This document shows, in pieces, positions 24,881 to 33,955 of a DNA stretch of 64,000 bases (position 1 is the first letter of the stretch; each line of letters opens with the position of its first letter). The notes under the pieces were generated by a model. That model was given only the letters and a program-made list of their open reading frames with translations. It did not search any database and was not told the DNA's origin. The stretch is from Nocardiopsis dassonvillei_B (GTDB taxonomy: Bacteria > Actinomycetota > Actinomycetes > Streptosporangiales > Streptosporangiaceae): NCBI RefSeq assembly GCF_964273065.1, contig NZ_OZ186815.1, positions 4,960,001 through 5,024,000 of the forward strand, read 5' to 3'. The translations under genes were made by a program, and so were the position numbers.

Positions 24881-26517
24881 CGAACATCCTGATCCGCGAC
24901 GGCGTCCTGTTCTCCGGCGGCCGCCTCCTGGACGCCACCGCCCTGGCGGTCCGGGACGGCCGGATCGCCGCCGTCGGCACCGAGGAGGAGGCCCGCGCCG
25001 CGGCCGGCCCCGGCGCCCGGACCGTCGACGCGGCGGGCGGCCTGGTGACGCCCGGATTCGCCGACGCCCACGTCCACGCCTGCTTCGGCGGTGTGGAGGC
25101 TGCCCGCTGCGACCTCACCGGCGCCGACTCGGCGCAGGAGTGCCTGGACGCGGTCCGCGCCTACGCCGACTCCCACCCCGACACCCCCGGCGGCTGGGTG
25201 CTGGGCGGCGGCTGGGCCATGTCGTGGTTCAGCGGCGGGACCCCCGCCAAGGACCTGCTGGACGCGGTGGTCCCCGACCGCCCCGTGTTCCTCATCAACG
25301 CCGACCACCACGGCGCCTGGGCCAACAGCCGGGCCCTCGCCCTGGCCGGCGTCGACGCCCGCACCCCCGACCCGGCGGACGGCCGCATCGAGCGCGACGC
25401 CGACGGCACCCCCTCGGGCACTCTGCACGAGGGGGCGATGGACCTGGTCGGGCGACTGGTCCCGGCCACGACGGCGGAGGAGTGCGGGGCGGGGATCCTC
25501 ACCGCGCAGGAGTACCTGCTCTCGCTGGGGGTGACCGCCTGGCACGAGGCGATCGTCGGCGACTACGCCGGATACCCCGACATCGCGCCCGCCTACCGCG
25601 CCCTGGCCGCCGCGGGGCGGCTGCACGCCCGGGTGACCGGTGCGGTGTGGGTGCCGCGGGACCTCACCCCCGACGGCGTGGACGCCTTCGTCGCCGACCT
25701 GCGCGTCCGCAGGGAGGAGGGCGGACCCGGCCTGCGCCTGGACACCGCCAAGATCATGGTCGACGGGGTCGCCGAGAACCGCACCGCCGCCCTGCACGAC
25801 CCCTACCTCGCCCCCTGCGGCTGTGGCGGCCCCGAACGCGGCCTCGCCTACTTCGGCCCGGACCTGCTCGACGCGCTCGTCCCCGCGCTCAACGCCGCCG
25901 GGATCGCCGCGCACTTCCACGCGATCGGAGACCGTGCCGTGACCACGGCGCTCGACTCCGTCGCACGGGTGGAGCCCGGGCACCGGGCGGCGGTGCGCAA
26001 CCACCTCGCCCACCTGCAGGTCGTGGACCCCCGCGACGTCCCCCGGTTCCGCGAGCTGGGGGTGACGGTCAACATGCAGGCCCTGTGGGCGTGCAACGAG
26101 GAGCAGATGACCGAGCTGACACTGCCGCTCCTGGGCCCCGAACGCGCCCGGTGGCAGTACCCCTTCGGGTCGCTGGCCGCCGACGGCGCGGAGCTGGCCA
26201 TGGGCTCGGACTGGCCGGTGTCCACCCCCGACCCCTGGCAGGCACTGCACGTCGCGGCGACCCGCCGCGCCCCGGGGGACGCCGGCTCCCCGCCGCTGGA
26301 GGCGGGGGAGGCGCTGCCCCTGGCGCGGGCGCTGGAGGCCTACACCGCCGGGTCGCACCGGCTGCTCGGGTTCGGCGACGCCGGGCTGCTGGAGGCGGGG
26401 AGGAGGGCGGACCTGTGCGTCGCGGACCGCGACCCCTTCGCAGGGCCGCCGGAGGACGTCCACCTCACCCGCAACCGGCTGACCGTCCTGGGCGGCCGGA
26501 TCGTCCACGGCGGGTGA
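24877..26517 (+). CDS. Amidohydrolase family 3 protein (YtcJ-like)
   Basis: Encodes 546 residues from a TTG that overlaps the upstream stop as TTGA; GAGGAG lies 8 nt before it. The metal-binding DAHVH (His65, His67) follows the typical N-terminal beta-sandwich. Later motifs are HFHAIGDRAV and AMGSDWPVSTPDPW, the latter carrying the catalytic Asp. This is the amidohydrolase_3 group, whose members hydrolyse N-acyl amino acids, formamides and similar substrates using a TIM barrel with two metals. Substrate unknown. It is coupled to the MFS-like ORF and probably controlled by the upstream TetR. Confidence 0.92.
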   Translation: MTNILIRDGVLFSGGRLLDATALAVRDGRIAAVGTEEEARAAAGPGARTVDAAGGLVTPGFADAHVHACFGGVEAARCDLTGADSAQECLDAVRAYADSHPDTPGGWVLGGGWAMSWFSGGTPAKDLLDAVVPDRPVFLINADHHGAWANSRALALAGVDARTPDPADGRIERDADGTPSGTLHEGAMDLVGRLVPATTAEECGAGILTAQEYLLSLGVTAWHEAIVGDYAGYPDIAPAYRALAAAGRLHARVTGAVWVPRDLTPDGVDAFVADLRVRREEGGPGLRLDTAKIMVDGVAENRTAALHDPYLAPCGCGGPERGLAYFGPDLLDALVPALNAAGIAAHFHAIGDRAVTTALDSVARVEPGHRAAVRNHLAHLQVVDPRDVPRFRELGVTVNMQALWACNEEQMTELTLPLLGPERARWQYPFGSLAADGAELAMGSDWPVSTPDPWQALHVAATRRAPGDAGSPPLEAGEALPLARALEAYTAGSHRLLGFGDAGLLEAGRRADLCVADRDPFAGPPEDVHLTRNRLTVLGGRIVHGG

Positions 26518-26580
26518 GCGGAGCCCCGCCCCGCCCCCAGCCCCGCCTCCCGCCCCGGCCCACCCCCGCCCGCCGCGGGG

Positions 26581-26765
26581 CTAGGGTCTGTTTTTTGAGT
26601 GCCGTCCTGTTCCGCGGGGGGTGTGTGAGGCGCCGGCGGGGTTCGGCAGGCCCGGAGGGGATGTCCGGGGAACGAGGGCGTTCCCGTAGGGCCGAAGGTT
26701 CCCGCCTTCCGGGGGTGCCGAACGCGAACCGAAGCGGAGCGGAGGTTCAAAAAAATACGGCCTAG
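26581..26765. mobile_element. MITE-like non-coding element with CTAG target duplication
   Basis: A 185-bp segment is bounded by CTAG on both sides; the flanking match extends to CTAGGGTC. The left end reads GGTCTGTTTTTTGAG and the right end, on the other strand, GCCGTATTTTTTTGAACC, giving imperfect terminal inverted repeats with T6/T7 runs that stand out in this GC-rich DNA. It has no coding capacity. CTAG (YTAR) duplication is typical of IS701- and IS5-type elements. The insertion lies in the apparent -10 box (TAGGGT) of the gene at 26776. A sequence like the right end occurs at 63990-64000. Confidence 0.65.
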
Positions 26766-26775
26766 GGTCGGGCGC

Positions 26776-27213
26776 ATGATCGAGGAACTGTGGGCCGCGG
26801 GGGAGATGCCCTTCCGCGACGGCCTGTACCGGCCGGACGACACCGCGCTGGAGGCCGACGCCCCCGGGCCCGGCGCCTACCACCCGGACGCCGGGCGGCC
26901 GATCCCCTTCCGCCTGGGCGGGCCGATGGACGTGGCCCGGGCCCTGGAGGAGGACGGGGCCAACGGCGCCGACCCCTGGTTCGAGTCCCCGCTGCCGGAC
27001 GGCCGGGGGTGGCTGACCGGCGGGGGCGGCGGGATGGGCAACATCGGGTTCCTCGCCCGCCTGGGCCCCGACCGATCCCTGCGGTGGGTCCTGCCCCTGT
27101 TCCACTCCAACCCCTTCACGGGGGTGCGCTACGAGGGGGAGACCGCCGTGGCGGTCAACGACTGGGGCAACCTCCTGCGCCTGGACCTCTCCGCCGGCCC
27201 GCTGCGCGCCTGA
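26776..27213 (+). CDS. Hypothetical protein downstream of the MITE-like element
   Basis: Encodes 145 residues with no family I recognise. The sequence is Gly/Asp/Pro-rich with conserved-looking PDGRGWLTGGGGGMGNIGF and GVRYEGETAVAVNDWGN segments, suggesting a small beta-rich domain. The ATG is 8 nt after TAGGGT with no ribosome binding site, as expected for a leaderless actinobacterial message. It is convergent with an Lrp-type regulator gene. Confidence 0.65.
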   Translation: MIEELWAAGEMPFRDGLYRPDDTALEADAPGPGAYHPDAGRPIPFRLGGPMDVARALEEDGANGADPWFESPLPDGRGWLTGGGGGMGNIGFLARLGPDRSLRWVLPLFHSNPFTGVRYEGETAVAVNDWGNLLRLDLSAGPLRA

Positions 27214-27391
27214 GCGCCGGCCGCCGGCCGGACCGGACGGCGACGGCCCGGCACAGGGCGGCCCGCCCCCGTTCCGGGCGTGTCCGGACACGGGCTCCGG
27301 CCGTTGCGGTCGTACAGGACCCACCGGGTGCCGTCCGGGCTCGGCGGGGGAGGGTCCGGAGGGCGGGCCGCACCCCTCCGGGTCCCCGGGC

Positions 27392-27859
27392 TCAGCCCGG
27401 GTTCTCGCCGCTCCCGGCCAGGATGGGCTGGTCGACCAGCCGGGACAGGACCAGGGTGCTCTTGGTGCGGACGACGAAGGGCTCCGCGCCGATGCGCTCG
27501 ATGACCTCCTCCAGGTGGCTGGTGTCGCGCGCCCGTACCTGGACGATGGCGTCGGCCTCTCCGGTGACCGTGCAGGCCGAGGTGATCTCGGGGTAGCCGG
27601 ACAGGCCGGTGCGGATCTCCCCGGGGGAGGTGCGGGCCCGGCAGTACAGCTCGATGAACGCCTCCGTGGTCCAGCCGATCGCCTGGGGCTCCACCACGAC
27701 GGTGAACCCGCGCACCGCTCCGGACTCCACCAGCCGGTCCACCCGGCGCTTGACGGCGGACGGGCTGAGGCCGACCTGGCCGCCGATCTCCGCGAAGCTC
27801 ATGCGCGCGTCCGCGCCGAGGATCGAGATGATCCGCTCATCGACACGATCAAGACGCAT
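27392..27859 (-). CDS. Lrp/AsnC-family transcriptional regulator
   Basis: Encodes 155 residues from the ATG at 27859 (AAAGGGG upstream). The N-terminal winged HTH (LDRVDERIISILGADARMSF, then VGLSPSAVKRRVDRL) is followed by the RAM/AsnC ligand-binding domain (about 65-145) with TGEADAIVQVRARD. Such proteins sense amino acids and act on amino-acid metabolism genes. It is divergent from a secreted peptidase gene 143 bp away, which could be its target. Confidence 0.93.
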   Translation of the reverse strand: MRLDRVDERIISILGADARMSFAEIGGQVGLSPSAVKRRVDRLVESGAVRGFTVVVEPQAIGWTTEAFIELYCRARTSPGEIRTGLSGYPEITSACTVTGEADAIVQVRARDTSHLEEVIERIGAEPFVVRTKSTLVLSRLVDQPILAGSGENPG

Positions 27860-28002
27860 TGTGCCCCTTTGTCCACTTCTGATGTAGGCGGTCAAATGTT
27901 ACCGGCACCTCCCCAGGTGAGCGGCCGTGTCGCTTCCTGTCGTCACTGAAGGTAACGGAGACAATTCATGAGGCCGCGACACCTGGACGAGGGAGTGGAC
28001 AC

Positions 28003-29613
28003 GTGCGAGCACCGGCTCTGACCATGATGTCGGGGGCCCTCATGGCCTCCCTGGTGGCGGCCCCGGCCCCCGCCGCCGCACAGGCCTTCGGCCTGGCCCC
28101 GGAGCGGCCCGGGAGCACCCGCATCGACCAGAAGGCACTGCGCTGGGAGCCCTGCGAGGACCTGGAACCGCTGGGTGACGAGACCCTGGAGTGCGCCACG
28201 CTCACCGTCCCCCTGGCCCACGGCGGGCCCGGCGGCGGCGACACCGTGCGGATCGCCCTGTCCCGGGTGCGCGCCACCGGGACCGCCGAGCACACCCTGC
28301 TGGTCAACCCCGGCGGCCCGGGCAGCGCCGGGCGCCGGTGGGCCTCCCACACGCACCGGCGGATGGCGCCGGAGCTGCGCGAGGTCTACGACGTGGTCGC
28401 CTTCGACCCGCGCGGGGTGGGGGCCTCCACCCCCAGGATCACCTGCGACCCCGCCTACTTCACCGCCCCGCGGCCCGACGGCGTCCCCGAGGACGACGCG
28501 GCCGAGCAGGCGCTGCGGGCCGACGCCGAGGAGTACGCGCGCTCCTGCGCCGAGAACACCGGCCCGCTGCTGGACCACATGCGCACCGAGGACCTCGCCC
28601 ACGACATGGACGCCATCCGGATCGCCCTGGACCTGGAGGAGATCGACTACCTGGGCTACTCCTACGGCAGCTACCTGGGCACCGTCTACTCCGCCCTCTA
28701 CCCGGACCGGGTGCGCTCGCTCGTCCTCGACAGCGTGGTCGATCCCGACAACCCCTGGTACGAGAGCAACATGCGCCAGAACCTGGCCCTGGACCGGTCG
28801 GCCCGCGGCTTCTTCGCCTGGGTCGCCCGCCACGACGACGTCTACGGCCTGGGCGCCGACGCCGACACGGTCGAGAAGGCCTACTACGCACTGCGCTCGG
28901 AACTGGCCGCCGACCCCGTCGACGGCGTGGTCGGACCGACCGAACTGGAGAGCGCCGTCATCGTCGTCGCCTACAGCGGGGCCACCTGGCCGAGCGTGGC
29001 CGCCGCCCTGTCGGACCGCATCACCGGGGACGACCCCGCCGCCCTGAAACGGCTCCACGAGGCCTACGGGGAGAAGCCCGACGCCGACACCGACACCTCC
29101 TACGGCGGCTACCTGGCGGTCCAGTGCACGGACGCCCCCTGGCCGGGGGACTGGGACACCTGGCACCGGGACACCGAGCGGGCGCACGCCTCCGCGCCCT
29201 TCGTGAGCTGGCACAACACCTGGTACAACGCCCCGTGCTCCACCTGGGAAGCCGAGGCCAAGGAGTGGTTCCAGGTCGGGGAGGGCCCCTACCAGCACCC
29301 CGCCTACAAGGGCGACGCCCTCATCGTGCACGCCACCGGGGACGGGGCCACCCCCGTCGAGGGCTCCTACTCGCTGCGAGACCGGCTGCCCGGGTCGGCG
29401 CTGGTCATCGAGGAGGGCGGGCTCACCCACGGGGTGGCCCTCACCGGCAACGTCTGCGTCGACGAGATCACCCGCGACTACCTGCTCGAGGGCACGCTCC
29501 CCGAGCGCGTCCCGGGCGAGGGCCCCGACGCCGTCTGCCAGGGCAGGCCCGAGCCGTCCCCGCGCACCGCACAGGGCATGCCTCTGGTGGATCGCCCCGG
29601 GACGTCCGGGTGA
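28003..29613 (+). CDS. Secreted S33-family peptidase (tripeptidyl aminopeptidase-like alpha/beta hydrolase)
   Basis: Encodes 536 residues. A Sec-type signal peptide is visible (hydrophobic residues about 8-22, cleavage near AAAQA at 24-28). The alpha/beta hydrolase core has an oxyanion segment, VNPGGPGSAG, the nucleophile elbow GYSYGSYLG (Ser220), Asp447 in HATGDGATPV and His476 in GGLTHGV. The TAP-like C-terminal domain is typical of Streptomyces secreted tripeptidyl aminopeptidases (SlpD/SlpE). It should release short peptides outside the cell. The GTG start is supported by GAGGGAG upstream. Confidence 0.92.
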   Translation: MRAPALTMMSGALMASLVAAPAPAAAQAFGLAPERPGSTRIDQKALRWEPCEDLEPLGDETLECATLTVPLAHGGPGGGDTVRIALSRVRATGTAEHTLLVNPGGPGSAGRRWASHTHRRMAPELREVYDVVAFDPRGVGASTPRITCDPAYFTAPRPDGVPEDDAAEQALRADAEEYARSCAENTGPLLDHMRTEDLAHDMDAIRIALDLEEIDYLGYSYGSYLGTVYSALYPDRVRSLVLDSVVDPDNPWYESNMRQNLALDRSARGFFAWVARHDDVYGLGADADTVEKAYYALRSELAADPVDGVVGPTELESAVIVVAYSGATWPSVAAALSDRITGDDPAALKRLHEAYGEKPDADTDTSYGGYLAVQCTDAPWPGDWDTWHRDTERAHASAPFVSWHNTWYNAPCSTWEAEAKEWFQVGEGPYQHPAYKGDALIVHATGDGATPVEGSYSLRDRLPGSALVIEEGGLTHGVALTGNVCVDEITRDYLLEGTLPERVPGEGPDAVCQGRPEPSPRTAQGMPLVDRPGTSG

Positions 29614-29651
29614 GGGTGGAATAGGCTGGAAGCGGCGCGAACGGACCTGAT

Positions 29652-29675
29652 CCCGCCGTCGGAGGCGACGGCGGG
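29652..29675 (+). terminator. Hairpin between the peptidase and GNAT genes
   Basis: CCCGCCGTC (29652-29660) pairs with GACGGCGGG (29667-29675) across a 6-nt loop, 39 nt after the peptidase stop and 18 nt before the GNAT start. Confidence 0.6.
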
Positions 29676-29692
29676 CGGATGGGGGAGATGCG

Positions 29693-30532
29693 ATGCTGCG
29701 GACCTCACCGGTGAGGATTCTCGGCGAGCGCGACAGGGAGGCCGTGTACGCCCTCCTGGACGCGGATCCGGTGGGGAACGTCTTCGTCGCCTCCCGGCTG
29801 ATGACCGCGGGGATCTCCGCGGGCAACGGGACCGAGGTGTGGGGCCACGTCGAACACGGCCGCCTCACCGCCCTCTGCTACTCCGGGGCCAACCTGGTCC
29901 CCGTCAACGCCGGCCCCGCGGCGATCCGCAGCTTCGCCGACCACGCCCGCTGGCGGGGCAGGCGCTGCTCGTCCATCGTCGGCCCGGTCGAGGCGGTCAG
30001 CGACTTCTGGCAGCAGGTCACCCCGTCCTGGGGCCCGGCCCGTGCCATCCGCGCCCGCCAGCCCGTGCTGGAGATCTCGACCGAGCCCGCCGTGCCCGCC
30101 GACCCGCTGGTGCGCCGGGTCCGGATGTCCGAGCTCGACACCCTCGTGCCCGCCTGCGTGGCCATGTTCACCGAGGAGGTCGGCGTGCCGCCGGACTCCG
30201 GCGACGGCGGCGCCCTCTACCGCGCCCGTATCGAGGAGCTGGTGCGCACCGGCCGCGCCTTCGCCCGCATCGAGGACGGCCGGGTCGTGTTCAAGGCCGA
30301 GGTCGGCGCGGCCACCCCGCAGGCCTGCCAGATCCAGGGCGTGTGGGTGCACCCCGACCTGCGCGGGCGGGGCCACTCGGTGCCGGGCATGGCCGCCGTC
30401 GTGCGCCACGCCCTGGCCGAGATCGCCCCGCGGGTCACCCTGTACGTCAACGACTACAACACCCCGGCCCGGGCGGCGTACCAACGGGTCGGGTTCCACC
30501 AGGTCGGAGAGGTCATGTCGGTGCTCTTCTGA
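29693..30532 (+). CDS. DUF4081-GNAT acetyltransferase
   Basis: Encodes 279 residues: an N-terminal DUF4081 domain (about 1-125) and a C-terminal GNAT domain (about 130-279) with IQGVWVHPDLRGRGHSVPGM and the late NDYNTPARAAYQRVGF. The acetyl-CoA pyrophosphate loop reads RGRGHS. The family is an actinobacterial backbone gene that normally follows ispG and lies near proS, so its position marks the return to conserved gene order. Substrate unknown. Confidence 0.93.
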   Translation: MLRTSPVRILGERDREAVYALLDADPVGNVFVASRLMTAGISAGNGTEVWGHVEHGRLTALCYSGANLVPVNAGPAAIRSFADHARWRGRRCSSIVGPVEAVSDFWQQVTPSWGPARAIRARQPVLEISTEPAVPADPLVRRVRMSELDTLVPACVAMFTEEVGVPPDSGDGGALYRARIEELVRTGRAFARIEDGRVVFKAEVGAATPQACQIQGVWVHPDLRGRGHSVPGMAAVVRHALAEIAPRVTLYVNDYNTPARAAYQRVGFHQVGEVMSVLF

Positions 30533-30562
30533 CCTTTCCCGTACCCGGAGGGGGCCACGACG

Positions 30563-32680
30563 GTGCACGGTGTCTACATAGCGTCCAGCGACGCCGAGGG
30601 CGACAAGAGGCCGGTCGCGCTCGGCCTGGCGGAACTGCTGGCGGGGACCGTCGAGTCCCTCGGGGTCTTCCGGCCCGTGGTCGACGGGGGCGAGCGCGAC
30701 CCGCTGGTGGAGACGGTCCGCCGCAGGTTCGGGGTCGCGGCCCCCTACGAGGAGTGCGTCGGTGTGGCCTACGACCGGGTCCACGACGACCCCGAGCAGG
30801 CCATGTCCGAGATCGTCGCCGCCTACGGCGCGCTGGCCGCCGACTGCTCCGCCGTCATCGTCATCGGCACCGACTACACCGACGTGGCCACCCCCACCGA
30901 GTTCGCGTTCAACGCCCGGGTCGCGACCAACCTGGGCACCCCCGTGCTGCTGGTGCTCTCCGGCCGCGGCCGTTCCGAGGAGCGGGTCCGCGGCGCCGCC
31001 GCGGTCGCCGCGGCCGAACTGGAACGCGAGCACGCCGCCCTGCTGGGCACCGTCGTGGGGCGGGTCGAGCCCGAACGGGCCGACGGGATGCGCGCCGCCG
31101 GGCCATGGTCGGTGGTGCCCGAGGTGGCCGGCCTCACCGTGCCCACCGTCCGCGACATGCAGCGGGCCTGCGGCGGGCGGCTGCTGTTCGGCGAGGACAA
31201 GCGCACCGGCCGCGAGGTGTCGGGCATCCTCGTCGCCGCCATGTCCCTGCCGCACATCCTGGACCGGATGCGCGACGAGAGCGCCGTCATCCTCCCCGCC
31301 GACCGGGCGGGCGCGGTCCTGCCGGCCCTCATCGCCGCCCACCTGTCCCCGGACTTCCCCGCGATCGCGGGGGTCTTCCTCACCGGCGACATCGACGCCG
31401 ACATGCCCGAACCCGTCTGGCGGCTGCTCGCCGGGATGCACGTGCGGGTCCCGGTCATCGCCACCGGCCTGGACACCTTCACCGCGGCCACCCTGCTCGC
31501 CGAGGTCCGGGGCGGCGGCGCACCCCTGCCCGACCACAAGGTCGAGTCCGCGGTGGCCGCCTTCGACTCCGGAGTGGACGGGCACACCCTGCTCGAACGC
31601 CTCCAGGTGGCCCGCACCGACACCGTCACCCCGCTCATGTTCGAGTCCGCCCTGCTGAGCCGGGCCCGCGCCGACCGGCGCCGCATCGTCCTGGCCGAGG
31701 GCACCGAGGAGCGGGTGCTGCGCGCCGCCGACCTGGTGCTGCGCCGCGACGTCGCCGACCTCACCCTGCTCGGCGACCCCCGCGAGATCCGGGCCCGCGC
31801 CGCCGACCTGGGCCTGGACGTGGCCGCCGCCGACCTGGTCGACCCCGAGTCGTCCCCGCTGCGGGACGAGTTCGCCGCGGAGTACGCCGGGCTGCGCTCC
31901 CACAAGGGCGTCACCGAGCAGCTCGCCCGCGACACCGTGGGGGAGGTCTCCTACTTCGGCACCCTCATGGTCCACCTGGGGTACGCCGACGGCATGGTGT
32001 CCGGTGCGGTCCACACCACCGCGCAGACGATCCGGCCGTCCTTCGAGATCCTGCGCACCTCGCTGGTGTCCAGCGTCTTCTTCATGTGCCTGGCCGACCG
32101 GGTCCTCGTCTACGGCGACTGCGCCGTGGTGCCCGACCCCACCGCCGAGCAGCTCGCCGAGATCGCCTCGGCCTCCGCCGACACCGCCGCCCGCTTCGGC
32201 GTGGACCCCCGGGTCGCCCTGCTGTCCTACTCCACCGGCGCCTCCGGCAGCGGAGCCGACGTGGACAAGGTGCGCGCCGCCACCGACCTGGTCCGCGAGC
32301 TCCGCCCCGACCTGCCGGTGGAGGGCCCCATCCAGTACGACGCGGCCGTGGACCCGGGGGTGGCCCGCACCAAGCTCCCCGACAGCCGGGTGGCCGGGCG
32401 CGCCACGGTGTTCGTCGTCCCCGACCTCAACACCGGCAACACCCTGTACAAGGGCGTCCAGCGCAGCGCCGGGGCGGTGGCCGTGGGCCCGGTGCTCCAG
32501 GGGCTGCGCCGCCCGGTCAACGACCTGTCCCGGGGCGCGACCGTGCGGGACATCGTCAGCACCGTCGCCATCACCGCGGTCCAGGCCCGGGCCGGGGACG
32601 GGCACCGGGAGGTTTCGCACACATCGGTGTCAGATGGGGGCTCGGGACCGGTCCGCGGCACTCCGCCCCGTCTAGTCTGA
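30563..32680 (+). CDS. pta: Phosphate acetyltransferase, long form
   Basis: Encodes 705 residues, the long two-part form. The N-terminal part has a degenerate P-loop/DRTGG regulatory region (to about residue 370), and the C-terminal PTA_PTB catalytic domain starts near residue 375. Motifs include EGTEERVLRAADL, KGVTEQLARD and the late YSTGASGSG and DLNTGNTLYKGVQR. It interconverts acetyl-CoA and acetyl phosphate. The GTG start follows GGAGGGGG. Acetate kinase (ackA) normally follows pta, but here the next gene is an MFS exporter. Confidence 0.96.
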   Translation: MHGVYIASSDAEGDKRPVALGLAELLAGTVESLGVFRPVVDGGERDPLVETVRRRFGVAAPYEECVGVAYDRVHDDPEQAMSEIVAAYGALAADCSAVIVIGTDYTDVATPTEFAFNARVATNLGTPVLLVLSGRGRSEERVRGAAAVAAAELEREHAALLGTVVGRVEPERADGMRAAGPWSVVPEVAGLTVPTVRDMQRACGGRLLFGEDKRTGREVSGILVAAMSLPHILDRMRDESAVILPADRAGAVLPALIAAHLSPDFPAIAGVFLTGDIDADMPEPVWRLLAGMHVRVPVIATGLDTFTAATLLAEVRGGGAPLPDHKVESAVAAFDSGVDGHTLLERLQVARTDTVTPLMFESALLSRARADRRRIVLAEGTEERVLRAADLVLRRDVADLTLLGDPREIRARAADLGLDVAAADLVDPESSPLRDEFAAEYAGLRSHKGVTEQLARDTVGEVSYFGTLMVHLGYADGMVSGAVHTTAQTIRPSFEILRTSLVSSVFFMCLADRVLVYGDCAVVPDPTAEQLAEIASASADTAARFGVDPRVALLSYSTGASGSGADVDKVRAATDLVRELRPDLPVEGPIQYDAAVDPGVARTKLPDSRVAGRATVFVVPDLNTGNTLYKGVQRSAGAVAVGPVLQGLRRPVNDLSRGATVRDIVSTVAITAVQARAGDGHREVSHTSVSDGGSGPVRGTPPRLV

Positions 32681-32734
32681 GGTCGGCCCGCGGCGCCGAC
32701 GGCGCCCTTTCGTCCCCTGTCCCGAGAGAGCGCG

Positions 32735-33955
32735 ATGACCCTGCGGAACCCGACCGGCCGAGCCCGCCTGTCCCTGGCCTTCCTCCTGGCCGCCCTGGCC
32801 GTGCTGGGACCGCTCAACATCGACATGTACCTGCCCGCGTTCCCGGAGATCTCCGCCGACCTGGGCGCCGGGGCCTCGCAGGTCCAGCTCAGCCTCACCA
32901 CCTGCCTCGTCGGGCTGGCGCTCGGCCAGTTCGTCGTCGGCCCCCTCAGCGACGCGTACGGCCGCCGCGGGCCGCTGCTGGTCTCCCTGGTCCTGTTCGT
33001 GCTGGCGTCCGCGGTGTGCGCCCTGGCCCCGAACATCGCCGTGCTGGTGGCGGGCCGCTTCCTCCAGGGGCTGACCGCCTCTGCCGGGGTGGTGCTCTCC
33101 CGCGCGGTCGTCCGCGACGTGTTCGACGGACACGAGCTCACCCGGTTCTTCGCCCTGCTGATGGTCATCAACGCGGTGGCGCCGCTGGTGGCTCCGGTGG
33201 TCGGCGGGGCGCTGCTGTGGCCCTCCTTCACCGGGTGGGAGACCGTGTTCTGGGCCCTGGCGCTGCTGGGCGTCGCCATCGTCGCGGTCACCGCCCTGCG
33301 CCTGCCCGAGACCCTGCCCCGTGAGCGGCGCGCACCGGGCACGGTCGGCGGCACCCTGCGCAGTGTCGGGGGGCTGCTGCGCGACCGGGTCTTCCTGGGG
33401 TACGCGCTGGTCACAGGCCTGCTGCACGGCGGCAGCTTCGCCTACGTCGCCGGGACGCCCTTCGTCTACCAGGAGCTGCACGGGGTGTCACCGCAGGTGT
33501 TCGGGGTGCTGTTCGGGATCAACGGGATCGCGATCATCGTGGGCAGCTGGGCGGTGGGCCGGTTCTCCCCGCGTCTGGGGGAGCGGCGCCTGCTGGTCAC
33601 CGCGGTCGCGGTCGCGGTGCTGGCCACCGGGGTGCTGCTGGCCGCCACCCTGCTCCAGGGGCCGCTGGTCTCCCTGGTCGTGCCGATCTTCGTCTACATG
33701 ACCTGCATGGGCATGATCCTCACCGGCTCGTTCGCCCTGGCCATGGAGGGGCAGGAGCGCCGGGCCGGCAGCGCCAGCGCGCTGCTGGGCGCGCTGTCCC
33801 CGCTGTTCGGCGCGGTGGTGGCCCCCCTGGTGGGGCTGGACGAGACCACGGCGGTGCCGATGGGGGCGCTGCTGTTCGGCACCTCCGCCGCCGGGCTGCT
33901 CGTCCTGTTCGCGATGACCTCGCGCCGCACCCGCGTCCCCGTCGCCGAGGGCTGA
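32735..33955 (+). CDS. Bcr/CflA-type MFS drug exporter
   Basis: Encodes 406 residues with 12 predicted membrane helices. The TM1 motif PLNIDMYLPAFP is typical of the Bcr/CflA subfamily (DHA1 drug:proton antiporters). Motif A, GPLSDAYGRRGPLL, follows TM2, and the motif C region VINAVAPLVAPVVGG lies in TM5. Likely exports a drug-like compound or small metabolite. It starts 54 bp after pta in the same direction and may share its transcript. Confidence 0.93.
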   Translation: MTLRNPTGRARLSLAFLLAALAVLGPLNIDMYLPAFPEISADLGAGASQVQLSLTTCLVGLALGQFVVGPLSDAYGRRGPLLVSLVLFVLASAVCALAPNIAVLVAGRFLQGLTASAGVVLSRAVVRDVFDGHELTRFFALLMVINAVAPLVAPVVGGALLWPSFTGWETVFWALALLGVAIVAVTALRLPETLPRERRAPGTVGGTLRSVGGLLRDRVFLGYALVTGLLHGGSFAYVAGTPFVYQELHGVSPQVFGVLFGINGIAIIVGSWAVGRFSPRLGERRLLVTAVAVAVLATGVLLAATLLQGPLVSLVVPIFVYMTCMGMILTGSFALAMEGQERRAGSASALLGALSPLFGAVVAPLVGLDETTAVPMGALLFGTSAAGLLVLFAMTSRRTRVPVAEG

